A stretch of DNA of 64,000 nucleotides, taken from the NCBI RefSeq assembly GCF_037975245.1, contig NC_092565.1, positions 7,744,999-7,808,998 on the forward strand. Reading direction: 5' to 3'. The notes under the pieces are model-generated. The model was not told the DNA's origin and did no database searches. It was given only the letters and a program-made list of their open reading frames with translations. This DNA comes from Apostichopus japonicus (lineage: Eukaryota > Echinodermata > Holothuroidea > Aspidochirotida > Stichopodidae). Below, piece by piece: positions 49,068 to 58,141 of this stretch (position 1 is its first letter; each line of letters opens with the position of its first letter). The translations under genes were made by a program, and so were the position numbers.

Positions 49068-49080
49068 GTTGCCAGGCAAC
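49068..49080. promoter_or_regulatory. X-box (RFX-type) palindrome
   Basis: GTTGCCAGGCAAC is a perfect inverted repeat of GTTGCC around a single A, matching the half-sites of RFX-factor X-boxes with the short spacer. It lies about 0.4 kb before the CpG-rich segment starting at 49480. RFX factors drive ciliary genes in animals, but any such role here is inference. Confidence 0.4.
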
Positions 49081-49479
49081 CAGGTACTTTAAATCAATAT
49101 GTTGAATCTGAAGGATTGTTCCATTCTTCTATAAAATTCACTAAAAGGTCCATATTGCGTTTATCTGGAAATTTTAGCATTGCATTGTCACATATGACAT
49201 ATCAGCAACAAAGAGAGATTACTGTGATAGAATTTTTCCTTTTTGTTTTGGTAAAAATTGACAATTAACAATTATGCATGCACACTACACCTTTCCTATT
49301 CTTTTCTTAAAATCAACCAATCAAATCATCTCTATCAAGTGATGTCAGACAATAACAAACCGAGTGTTTTGCTCATTTTCTACTTACATTGATGTACTAG
49401 GCCTACACTACTAGATGTAACTGAGCCATGCATGTTTGCAATTTCCTTAACATGTAACGATAACTGCCGATCAAAACCT

Positions 49480-50017
49480 CCCAAAAAGAAGAAAAATAAA
49501 CTATTAATAGACGTATACAAATAATCGTTACGCGTATTGAAGCTTTCTTTAACACGAATGAGGTAGCTAGCCTTACACGGGCAATTCATAGGTATATTAT
49601 TTGCAGCCTGTATGTACTATTAACGAGTAACGTTAGTTGGTGCATTAGACGATCGTGAAACGAATCAATCATGGCAAATGCGAGGAGTATAAATACCTAT
49701 AAATAATTGACTAGACTTACGCTATAGTCCTAAGGCATAAGGCCTTTCATAGAATCCATGGTATGTTCCAAAATTTCGCTAACTGTTCTCAAAATTCCAA
49801 GTTCACGTGTTGTTCAAATTGACCAATCAGTGTCCATGTGGACATTTTCTGTCACGTCCGATTCGTGATTGACAACACGTTATAGCATCATCAGTCATCG
49901 CCAACTTTGAGCTTGGATTTTCTGTTTTAGGCATGATTTCTTAGTTTATATCGTAAATTTTGTACAGTTAAGATTCATTTTTACATTTTATGGGTTTAAT
50001 TTTTCATCAGAAAGCCG
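49480..50017 (+). promoter_or_regulatory. CpG-rich candidate promoter with first exon ending in a strong donor
   Basis: CpG density is the highest sustained level in the window outside repeats. Promoter-type motifs are present: TATAAATA (49688-49695), CACGTG (49804-49809), CCAAT (49823-49827) and a TGTCACGTCC stretch (about 49851). The segment ends in GCCG|GTAAGTG, a near-consensus donor at 50018. An ATG at 49990 opens MGLIFHQKA into that donor with one leftover base. An upstream ATG at 49933 is closed by TAG after three codons. Alternatively TTTTTCATCAG|AAAGCCG|GTAAGTG makes a 7-nt microexon. A promoter with a short first exon is the more conventional reading. Confidence 0.35.
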
Positions 50018-50102
50018 GTAAGTGTTGCAAAATAAACAGATTTTCAACTCCATGTGCAAGCTCAATTTATAACGTTCATATAGGACTTCAATGCACTGTA
50101 CT

Positions 50103-50107
50103 GTATA

Positions 50108-50159
<52 letters not shown>

Positions 50160-50226
50160 CATATATATATATATAAATGAAATATATATGTATAAATGAA
50201 ATATATATGTATATGTATAAAAAGAT
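50103..50226. repeat. (TA)n microsatellite with ATGAAATATATATGTATA repeats
   Basis: A long (TA)n array (50103-50156), then TTTACATATATATATATAA and two copies of ATGAAATATATATGTATA. Frames across it are repeat translations. Confidence 0.95.
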
Positions 50227-50503
50227 ATAAACTACATACATACTCTAATGGATACATAAACCAAGCTGCTTCTCACGCAAGCAATTATAAGACTGCCATG
50301 ATATATGTGACGATAGGTTTCAGTTTACATGTGAAATGATAAAAGTAAATATATTATGTTTCTTTGTATGGTGTCACCCTGTCCCTGGTACAGTGTTAGT
50401 TGATATGCTTAACTGAGACAATATGGTGAATGTACTCATTGTGATTTCATAATGGCATTATGCAGCTTCATGTTTCATACCTGGAGCTTCATATTTCATA
50501 TCG

Positions 50504-50766
50504 TGGAGTGTTAGCTCGGGGGTTAACGCTGGTGCCTTCCAATCATAAGGTCCCCGGTTCGAGTTACTCCAAGATTAATGTATGTCGTCCAATTACAGAG
50601 TTGTTTACAATTGACATGCATATTCATGAAAGGTAAATATGAATGTAAGAGACTGACTTTGGTCAGCTTGCGGCTTTGATAAAGCCAATGAGGCTTCTTC
50701 GCGAGTTCCTGCTCACAGGAGGATCTAAAATACATACATACATACACACATACACGCATACATACC
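50504..50766 (+). mobile_element. tRNA-derived SINE
   Basis: The head has an A-box-like TTAGCTCGGGGGTTAACGC (about 50511-50529) and a B box GGTTCGAGTTACTCC (50556-50570), spaced as in a tRNA. The body carries an AAAGCCAATGAGGCTTCT hairpin-like motif (about 50677-50698) and the copy ends in (CATA)n (50731-50766). The AAGCC...GGCTTCT motif also occurs near the 3' end of the SINE at 52681, so the two share a 3' domain. It is not a functional tRNA gene: the acceptor stem is not preserved. Confidence 0.8.
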
Positions 50767-52204
50767 TAAGGTAGTGTTATAAACCAGAAATTAGACTTCA
50801 GTGGCATAACCACGGGTGCCCCCGGAGGGTTAGCCCTCCCCCCCACATAGTTTCCCCCTTACACACCTCCCCCCCGAAAAAAAATACCCCCTAAAAAGCA
50901 TTGGGCCCACCATTGCAAGAGTTTCGGTTTTGGGGGCACAAATGTTGGCTCATGGCCTTCCTATAGACAAGTCTACATGTAGAGGTCATATTGCAAGTTT
51001 TTTTTGGGGATGAAAAATGGTGCTGTCATCTCCATCAAATGACTAATTTAAGTAGGCCAATCTTTCCCTGCCACCTTCTCCAGCTTCCCTTCCCACCAAC
51101 CTGGTTTCACACCTCAAGTCATCATTTGGCAGAAAAGATGCCAATTGTAACAGTGACTTGCAAATATAATATTTGGCAATAATGTGAGAACATAACCCAG
51201 TTCTACTTAACTTAATTAGATTATGTCTGATGAAACAAAGATACCTTGCAAGATATGTTTCATAAGACTGAAATTTGAATTGACACATCAAGCTAAATAG
51301 TTTGTGAGATTTTTAAAGTTTTGCCATACTGAAACTTTTTCCTGTGTGAGTATTAAAGGGACAATGTAACAACTATTTTGTAAAGAGAAAAAAGTTTCAA
51401 CACTGTCAATTGAAAACCATATCTCCATATCTTGTCCATAACGCCAGATATGGTTAACCTTGATCGAATGTGACCTACTTTGTGAACCTTGGTAAAACCC
51501 TCTCTTATTCTAGGATGTGAATCTCAGTAGGTGGCCTCTGATGTCATCAGAGAGAGAGAGGTTCTTTCTGGCAACAGTTGATATTAGAGCAATTTAGTTG
51601 AATATGATTTTGCTTTTCTTGATAATATATTTAAACGGTTTATCTTCAGAGGAAAAACATATATTTCTACCAAAAAAGGTTGCATTTTGATTAGATTCTA
51701 ACTACAGGGAACACTGGCAGCTAACCAAACTTTCCTAATGTATTAATGTATGAAGGATAAATGAACAAGAAGATTGTAATGGGAAAGTAAAGTTTTTGAA
51801 GAACCTGACGACGTCAAAGGCATCCAACTGTGATCCACTCCATGTCAGAATGGAGAGTTTAGCCAGTCAAAAGTAATTTCTATTCAATAAAACCTATCTT
51901 GAGTTAGGAACAAAATCTGATATTCAAGCACAGATTAAACAAATTTGTATGTAGCATAAGTAAGGCTACATGCATAATTTTTAACTATTCTCAAAAAGAA
52001 AATGAAAATAGAAATAAAACATAATAAGCATGTAATTTGCTGCGTCATGACACATATACGGTCAATAACACTACAGTTTTCTGTTATTATTATTCTGTAG
52101 CGGATAGTTGAATATAACGTAACGCGTTATGTTGTTACATCGTCAGAGAGCGTGGATTACACTCGACAGCTGGTTGAATATCAAGAAGTTGCTATCAACC
52201 AAGT
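50767..52204. other. noncoding sequence with a transposon-end motif
   Basis: CAGTGGCATAACC at 50799-50811 followed by C/G-rich sequence (50815-50880) matches the ends described at 29702 and 30987. The rest is AT-rich with (GA)n at 51550-51560 and TGACCT/AACCTT-type strings near 51450-51500. No gene supported. Confidence 0.5.
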
Positions 52205-52262
52205 AAAGAGGATTGAGGAGAAGGATTGAGGAGGAGAATTGAGGAGGAGGGGGAGGATTGAA
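52205..52262 (+). repeat. GAGGATTGAGGAGAAG minisatellite
   Basis: AGGATTGAGGAGAAGGATTGAG-type units repeat about four times with variable GGAGGAGG insertions. The block is purine-only apart from its T's. Confidence 0.8.
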
Positions 52263-52680
52263 GGAAAAATATACCAATTAGAACTGAGACTTTTAAATTT
52301 AACTAAATTCCAATCAAATTGCAAATTTACATTTTAAGATATATGAACATTGCACCTCTCTCTCCTCTCCATTTCCATGAATAAAGAGATACTCCACTTT
52401 CTAAAAAGTGATGTTGCAAATTTTTGCTCCATTTTAGGAGATATGCAGCTTACCATGTTTGTTTTTGGGAGCTGACATTTTGTCAATGTGTGAGCAGTTG
52501 AGGCCCTTGAGTTTTGTACCATCCAGTGCTCTAGTTTTATACTCCGAGCAGAAGGTGAAATCTTTCACATTCCCCTTGTTTATCCTTCAGCAACATTTTC
52601 AATTTTGGATATAAAGAGTATTGACACTTGGTCTTGTTACAAATATCAAATAAGTTTAAGATTAAACATTGAGCATTAAC

Positions 52681-52975
52681 CGATACTGTGGCTGAGTGGA
52701 TAAAGGCGGTGGCATTTGAGGCAATAAGGCTTAGCAACCGGGAGGTTCCGGGTTCTATACCTGGCTAGGTCATGGTAAGGTGGGTTTGTCATCCAAGAGC
52801 AGACTACTATTTTCCCATCTGAAATTACTTTCTAAATTGAAAAGATCCAAATTTAAGATAAAATGTTGAACTGGAAGCCACCCGACATGTAAGTTGTAAT
52901 CCATAAGCCCTAGCGGGCTTCTCCCAAATTTTTAGTTGCTTAAGCGTCGTTAAAACAACTGATTATGATTAATTT
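52681..52975 (+). mobile_element. tRNA-derived SINE, class II tRNA-like head
   Basis: The A box TGGCTGAGTGGATAAAGG (52689-52706) and the T-arm/B-box region CCGGGTTCTATACCTGG (about 52748-52764), with a long interval between them, suggest descent from a Ser- or Leu-type tRNA. The body continues to a CATAAGCCCTAGCGGGCTTCTC motif near 52901 that resembles the 3' domain of the 50504 SINE, and ends around 52975 in an AT-rich tail. A true tRNA gene is unlikely because the acceptor stem does not close. Confidence 0.8.
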
Positions 52976-53561
52976 TATTATTTTCAAAACTCAATTTCTT
53001 TTATTGAAAAGAAGCATTGCAATGATTAAAGCAATATGAAGATATTGTGTCTTGATGTCATATTTAGACTTGCTCAAGTCTTCCGTCTTGTGCATGGAGA
53101 ATCATTAAGAACTTCGGTATCTTCTGAATGGAATATAATTTTTTTAGCTGGTCTGGGAGATATATTCATCATAGTTTATCTCTGTAACATAGGCTGAAGG
53201 GGATGGAGGGTGATTGTGGGTGATGGTGGGTGTGGTACTCATTTGACTAGAAATGTTGCTCAAATTTCAGTGCTCTGTTCTTTAACAAGAGACAGTTTAG
53301 CATGTAAACCATACAAGTGTTAGTCCTTCAAATCACAACTACTCATGTATAAGGTGTTGAGCAGCCATCTTTTGAATGATCAAAAGCTTTGCTAACGGGA
53401 CTCTCCATCTACACCTAAAATTAACAGAGGACGCTGTCCTGTCAGTCCTTGTTCCTTGTTCCGCAAAACTTGTCAAGCTGCATTCAATGACTGCAGATCA
53501 TAATGGTACCTTGAATTGTTCACTAGTAGCATACACATTTTTTTCATAATTTGAAACAATT

Positions 53562-53863
53562 AAGGTAGAGAGCTTTTGAAACATATTTTCAAAGTTTCAA
53601 GTCAAGTTTTAAGCACTGTAACTTGTGTCTTTTAAAGTATGATTTTTCGTTCAGGAAATTCGACAACGGGTAGTACATCCAATCAAGCAGTGTGTCAGTA
53701 TGCAAGTTCCATCAGAAGTGTTCGCAGCATGTGAGTGTTTTCATGCGACAGTGTTTCTTTTGTCAGAGATCTGTAAACAGTACAGATCACGCAAATTAGG
53801 ACCGATAGCCATATATAGAGATTATAGGACCTACATGACAGCGCCATCTATTAAAATTCCCCT
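53562..53863 (+). repeat. dispersed repeat, copy 2
   Basis: Colinear with 48662-48900. Shared blocks include AGAGAGCTTTTGAAA, AAAGTTTCAAGTCAAG, TTTTTCGTTCAG, ATGCAAGTTCCATCAGA and GCGCCATC. The open frame over 53700-53978 is not conserved in copy 1 and is not called as a gene. Confidence 0.7.
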
Positions 53864-53975
53864 GTTTCTGCCACTTCCCTCTCACGTCTCTTCAATTTCT
53901 ATAGACATGTCTCCAACGATGCAAAACAGTGTTGTAATTATTGCAGGTCAAACCTACAGAATTGTCAGAAAAAGG

Positions 53976-54363
53976 TAATCGCTCAATTATGTCATATATC
54001 AACTTTGTCATTGATTTTATCCTATATTATATTCAGTCCAAGTATTAAGTGTTTAAGTATCAATTTCTCTTTCTTATGATATACTTCAATATTCCACATT
54101 AATATGTAATCCATGATTTTGATTCTTAAGGCAAATTAAAAATGAAGTAAATCACCCAAAAAAGAAACAGAAAAGAAATATAATCCCTCAATATGTCATA
54201 AATCAAGTGTTTCATTGAACTATATTCAGTTCACTTCAAGTATTAATTTTATTTTTCATTTTATATTTATTTTCCTCTTTCTTTTTCTTATAATCTTGTC
54301 CAATTTTATACATTAATATGTAATCTATGTTTTGCTTTACAAGACAAATTAAGTCACTTAAAA
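53976..54363 (+). repeat. 205-bp tandem duplication, diverged
   Basis: Unit 1 begins TAATCGCTCAATTATGTCAT at 53976 and unit 2 begins TAATCCCTCAATATGTCATA at 54181. Both contain TATATTCAGT, AAGTATTAA, CTCTTTCTT and ACATTAATATGTAATC in order, then end in AAATTAAG- or AAATTAAA-like sequence. Many substitutions and small indels separate them. Confidence 0.8.
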
Positions 54364-55846
54364 CCAGCCTTAAAAACTAGTTAATGTGTCAAAGCTCATA
54401 AAATATCATTCTAGAACACAATGATGAGTGTGTTCCATTACAACTGTGTATTAAGTAACAAAGTCCTTTTATTCTGAGAATTATCATGTTTCACTTCTTA
54501 TACTCAAAGCAATACATTGCACTACAAACACCCTTCAGATGTCTTCCTTATTATTTCCTCTTCAAAGAAGACGAAATATGAAATAAAAACTGAAAACTGA
54601 AAACATCTGCCAGACCGTTACGATATATTTATCTTTATTTACTTGCATTGATAAGTTTACTTATTAATGTGATGCTTTTAAAAGCTTTCATTTCGAGAAA
54701 GTGTTTTTTGCTACACGATTTTGATCACTGCTTTTGTATTTAGTATTAGGTGAACTTGGTTCATTAGGCATTTTTGTTTCATCTTGTTTCTTTTTTTTTC
54801 TCGAAAAAGGTACTCCTCTACTCGTTTTCAAATTGCTCCAGCTGCTTTGGCTGTCACAGGAGATTAGTAATGAAAAATTGATAAAATTCTGGAAATAGTT
54901 CATGCAAGGGTCAAACATCAAATTTAAACTGGCTATGTCAATCAGGAGTTGTTTCCTAATGGAATTTGGTTAGAAATGTATTGGTTGCCGACTAATAGCA
55001 GAACATTTCTAAAGAAAGTAAGAAGCATTTTTCAGAAATTGTTAAAGTGGAATACCAAGTCTCTTTTTTTTTCAACTCCTATTTTGATGTAATGTTTAGG
55101 TTAAGTTCATATTAGAGTTAACAACATATGTGTGAGTCATTTCCAAATATACTTGGTCATGATAATAGATGGGTAGTAATCAATTTGTTGGAAACAAACC
55201 TTTACAACAGTAACAAGTTTCTAAAACTGTGTGGAATGTAAATCAAACTAGTAGTTTGAAATTCTGTTATCAATTTGGATACTTTTCCAATTTTACAGGA
55301 TTTAGGATATAACATTAACAATAGAAATGGTTGTGTTTCCTGTACTTATGACTGAGAGGGGTAAATAAGGAAGTAAAGAGAAAGTACAGGTACTGCTAGT
55401 GAAGCAAGAAAGCTTAAATGTTAATGCAAACCAATGTCATCAGGCTTTGGCCTAGTATTAAGGCCTCACAGCCTGGTGACATTAATGTAACATAACATTA
55501 ACATAACTTACATTAGCATTACTTAAGGCCCTCGAGTTAAATTAGGCTATCATGCCCAAGGTAAGGTTTCATTGTGCTTCTCTCTTTAAGTGTCATATTT
55601 ATCTCCTCATCCTTCCATCCATCCTTCCAGTCAATGAAGTGACATATCTTTCGCATGGTTATCTCAACCTGTTTGATCCTCTGCTATCTCAGATCGGATG
55701 CATTTCAGTACATTTTTTTCCCTTTCTTTTGTCTATTCCTTTTATTTCTTTTTGCAATTTTCTGAGATTGAAGTTACGAACTCAAATTTTAATGAATTTG
55801 GCTCAACATCATATTTGGCAGTAATAATCCAATTTATATTTCCCAG
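54364..55846. other. noncoding sequence with a hairpin
   Basis: AT-rich with no recognised gene. AATGTCATCAGGCT (55433-55446) and AGCCTGGTGACATT (55470-55483) form an imperfect 14-bp inverted repeat. Beside it, ACATTAATGTAACATAACAT-type strings repeat (55479-55525). Confidence 0.55.
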
Positions 55847-55928
55847 GATTGATGTCCAGTTACTTAAAGCACTCGAAGCTGTCCATGAACACTGTCATTC
55901 TTACCCAACCGTCGTATATAGTCACTAG
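55847..55928 (+). CDS. candidate terminal coding exon, unknown protein
   Basis: CCAATTTATATTTCCCAG gives a good 3' splice site (AG at 55845-55846). After one base completing a codon, the frame reads IDVQLLKALEAVHEHCHSYP, then six residues and TAG at 55926-55928. The phase-0 frame stops at its second codon (GAT TGA). Codon content is more coding-like than the flanks, and the peptide has an amphipathic-helix look (Leu/Ala spacing) before a His/Cys-containing end. It needs a preceding exon leaving two bases. The alternative donor at 20449 would do so, but other options exist. No family recognised. Confidence 0.35.
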
Positions 55929-57329
55929 CTAGTCTTAACAAATTGTATAAGTAAAGACATCAGCCTTGATTCTTATATGCAAATGAGGCTAGGCTAAATA
56001 CCTCTGCAAGGAAAGTGTAATAGGACAGTTAAGCAAACTGTTGATGAGTTTCCTTTTTTCTCTGTAAGATTGTAAATACCTATTTGTAACGTTCATAAGA
56101 TAAATTATTTCAAACAGTTTTGAGGTCCACACTCATTGTCATGTACCACATCACACTCTGGGACCACTTCATCTTTGATGGACAGCAGATCCCAAACCAC
56201 TGTACTACCAAAGGATGTAACCAACCACTATAACAACTCTTGGGTGCCTTCCAGGGGTGGATCCATTTTATAAAGGGGGGGGGTGTGATCCAGGGGTGGT
56301 TGAAGTCCGCCCCTACGTAGGATAGCAGAAGAAGTTTCTTTGCCCGTGTCCAAGAAATAATATAATATTGTTTAAAAGATGAACAGTCTGAGAAAAATTG
56401 CAATTGCAGTTTTGAAAACCATTATATTTCATCAATAACACCTGACATGCCCAAGAGCATAACATTTCGTATTATTTGAGGTAGATGAAGAAGTAATAAT
56501 AAAAACAATGAAACCAAAGTATGAAATGATAAGGGGGAAAACAAAAATATAATAATTGGGAGATGATTGGCTAGGACAAATTTGAAACCAGCACCAAGAC
56601 TCACTAGAGGAGTAAGGTCAAGTCTTCAGACTTTTATTTATACAATGATTATGTATACACATTTACATAGAATCAGATCTGAAAACCAGATAACCAGTCG
56701 GCTTTGTGATTCCTTGTCATACAATTTGCTCAAAATTCCATAACTATTTGGCTAATGTAGAGCAAGTGAGTTAAATTTGTTCAAGGATTAAGTGACAACC
56801 AGAAAAGATCGGGATTTCCAGCTCTTATTTGTAGCACTCCTATTGTGGGCGGGCATCAACCATTTAATTCACTAGTTAGGATTTTAACGGTATAGAATAA
56901 TTATTTCAAAATGTTTCAATATTCCGAAAGAACAGTCTTCCTATGTGAAATATAGACATATATGTATGAATAAAAGGACATTTTCTTTTACCAAGTTTGA
57001 GCTAGCAAATCAGCTCTGCCACCAACACATCCCTTTACTATATGTTATTGATGAATGAGAGTTACATGACATTCTTTACACACTGTGAAATATTTTCACA
57101 ACCTACTGCCAAAGCAAAGATTAAGGGCCACTTGAGTGTGTTTAAAACAAGACTATCAACTCTTTGAAGCAGATTCATTTCCTGGATGAGTGAATGCTTT
57201 GTTGAAGACTTAAAGAACCCCTTCACAAAACCAAACTGAAATTGACCAAACTATGTTCACTAAAAGAAAATCATAGCATTGGAGAATTCACAAATCAATT
57301 GTAGCTTTTAATTTGGGAGTTATCATGTT
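55929..57329. other. noncoding sequence with a G-run repeat
   Basis: CCAGGGGTGGATCCA (56251-56265) is followed by a 9-G run (56275-56283) and a second CCAGGGGTGG (56290-56299), a dispersed-repeat type sequence similar in style to 1041-1092. The rest is unique AT-rich DNA. No gene supported. Confidence 0.5.
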
Positions 57330-57695
57330 TAAAAGATTTTCAGGCTTTGACACCTGTTGACATCAGTTGACCTATACCATTTTCAATAGGGTTCTTGCAC
57401 TCACCAAGTTGGAACTATATACAAGGTATGAAGTTCAATGAAGATGTGCTTCTTGAGTTAAGGTGTTACAAGAAAGTGTTGACCACAAATGACCTTTGAC
57501 CTCCACCAATTTCAATAGGGTTCTTATACTCACCAAGATGGATATGTACACCATGTTTGAAGTTCAACTTTTTGAGTTACTGTGTTTGCAAAGTTTTCAG
57601 ACTTTGACCTCTGTTGACCCCATTGAACTTCAGGGAAAAGAATAGGGTTCTTGTACTCAATACGATGGATTAACACACAAAGTATGAAGTTAATC
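57330..57695 (+). repeat. tandem repeat, period about 128 bp, three units
   Basis: AATAGGGTTCTT occurs at 57385, 57514 and 57641, each followed by a (G/A)TACTCACCAAG-like stretch, then TATGAAGTTCAA, and preceded by TTTGACCTCTGTTGACC-like sequence. The units diverge substantially. Repeats mixing TTTGACCT with a GGGTTCTTGTACTC core are, as far as I recall, widespread in marine invertebrates. TGACCT recurs throughout. Confidence 0.8.
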
Positions 57696-57881
57696 CACCA
57701 TGAGATTGGCAAGGAATAAAAAGTTATGAGGGATATTATTTTGTAAAATCTATTTCTGAAGAATGCGTTTAGACCCTGAGGTATGAATTTTGTTTGATAA
57801 CGAGGTACATTTTGGAGAGGGGGAAGGATGTTTCTTTGGCTAAGGTGACGATATATCAACTATTTTGTTTATTCCTGACAG
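57696..57881. other. sequence upstream of the 39-nt candidate exon
   Basis: No gene supported. It ends in the pyrimidine-rich TATTTTGTTTATTCCTGACAG that serves as the 3' splice site at 57880-57881. Confidence 0.5.
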
Positions 57882-57920
57882 CAACACCACCCACTAAAGA
57901 GGCTGAGAAACCATCTTCCA
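57882..57920 (+). CDS. candidate 39-nt coding exon (Pro/Glu/Ser/Thr-rich)
   Basis: The acceptor is TTGTTTATTCCTGACAG and the donor is CCA|GTATAT (moderate) at 57921. Taking two bases to complete a codon, the frame reads TPPTKEAEKPSS and leaves one base. Phase 0 is also open (QHHPLKRLRNHLP). The first reading has the composition of a disordered PEST-like tail and joins in frame to the next exon at 58061. The length is divisible by three, so it could be skipped without a frameshift. Unknown protein. Confidence 0.4.
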
Positions 57921-58060
57921 GTATATATATAATTTGTAGAGCAGATATTAAGAACTCTCACTTGAAAGACAAAATACAACTCTTGATATTTGAAAAAGAA
58001 ATGTTGAGTAAATAAGTGTAAAAGAAGAAGTTAATCTACACTACACTTGATGTCTTTCAG

Positions 58061-58134
58061 GACTCGATGATCCAAATTCAGAAAAAAATAGGGCAAGGGT
58101 TGGTGGTTTTCCTCAAACCAGCATATCCATATGA
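58061..58134 (+). CDS. candidate terminal coding exon, unknown protein
   Basis: CTTGATGTCTTTCAG is a strong 3' splice site (AG at 58059-58060). With one base from the 57882-57920 exon the frame reads R, then LDDPNSEKNRARVGGFPQTS, then ISI and TGA at 58132-58134. The phase-0 reading is also open, from DSMIQIQKKIGQ to a TGA at 58139-58141, so the correct frame depends on the upstream exon. The first reading resembles a hydrophilic C-terminal tail, and its terminal I-S-I fits a class II PDZ ligand pattern (inference). No nearby AATAAA follows. One is at 59262-59267. Confidence 0.4.
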
Positions 58135-58141
58135 ACAATGA

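Noticed and set aside
52681-52766. Possible tRNA-Ser or tRNA-Leu gene
   Set aside because: A and B boxes and a T arm are present, but the acceptor stem does not pair and a SINE body follows.
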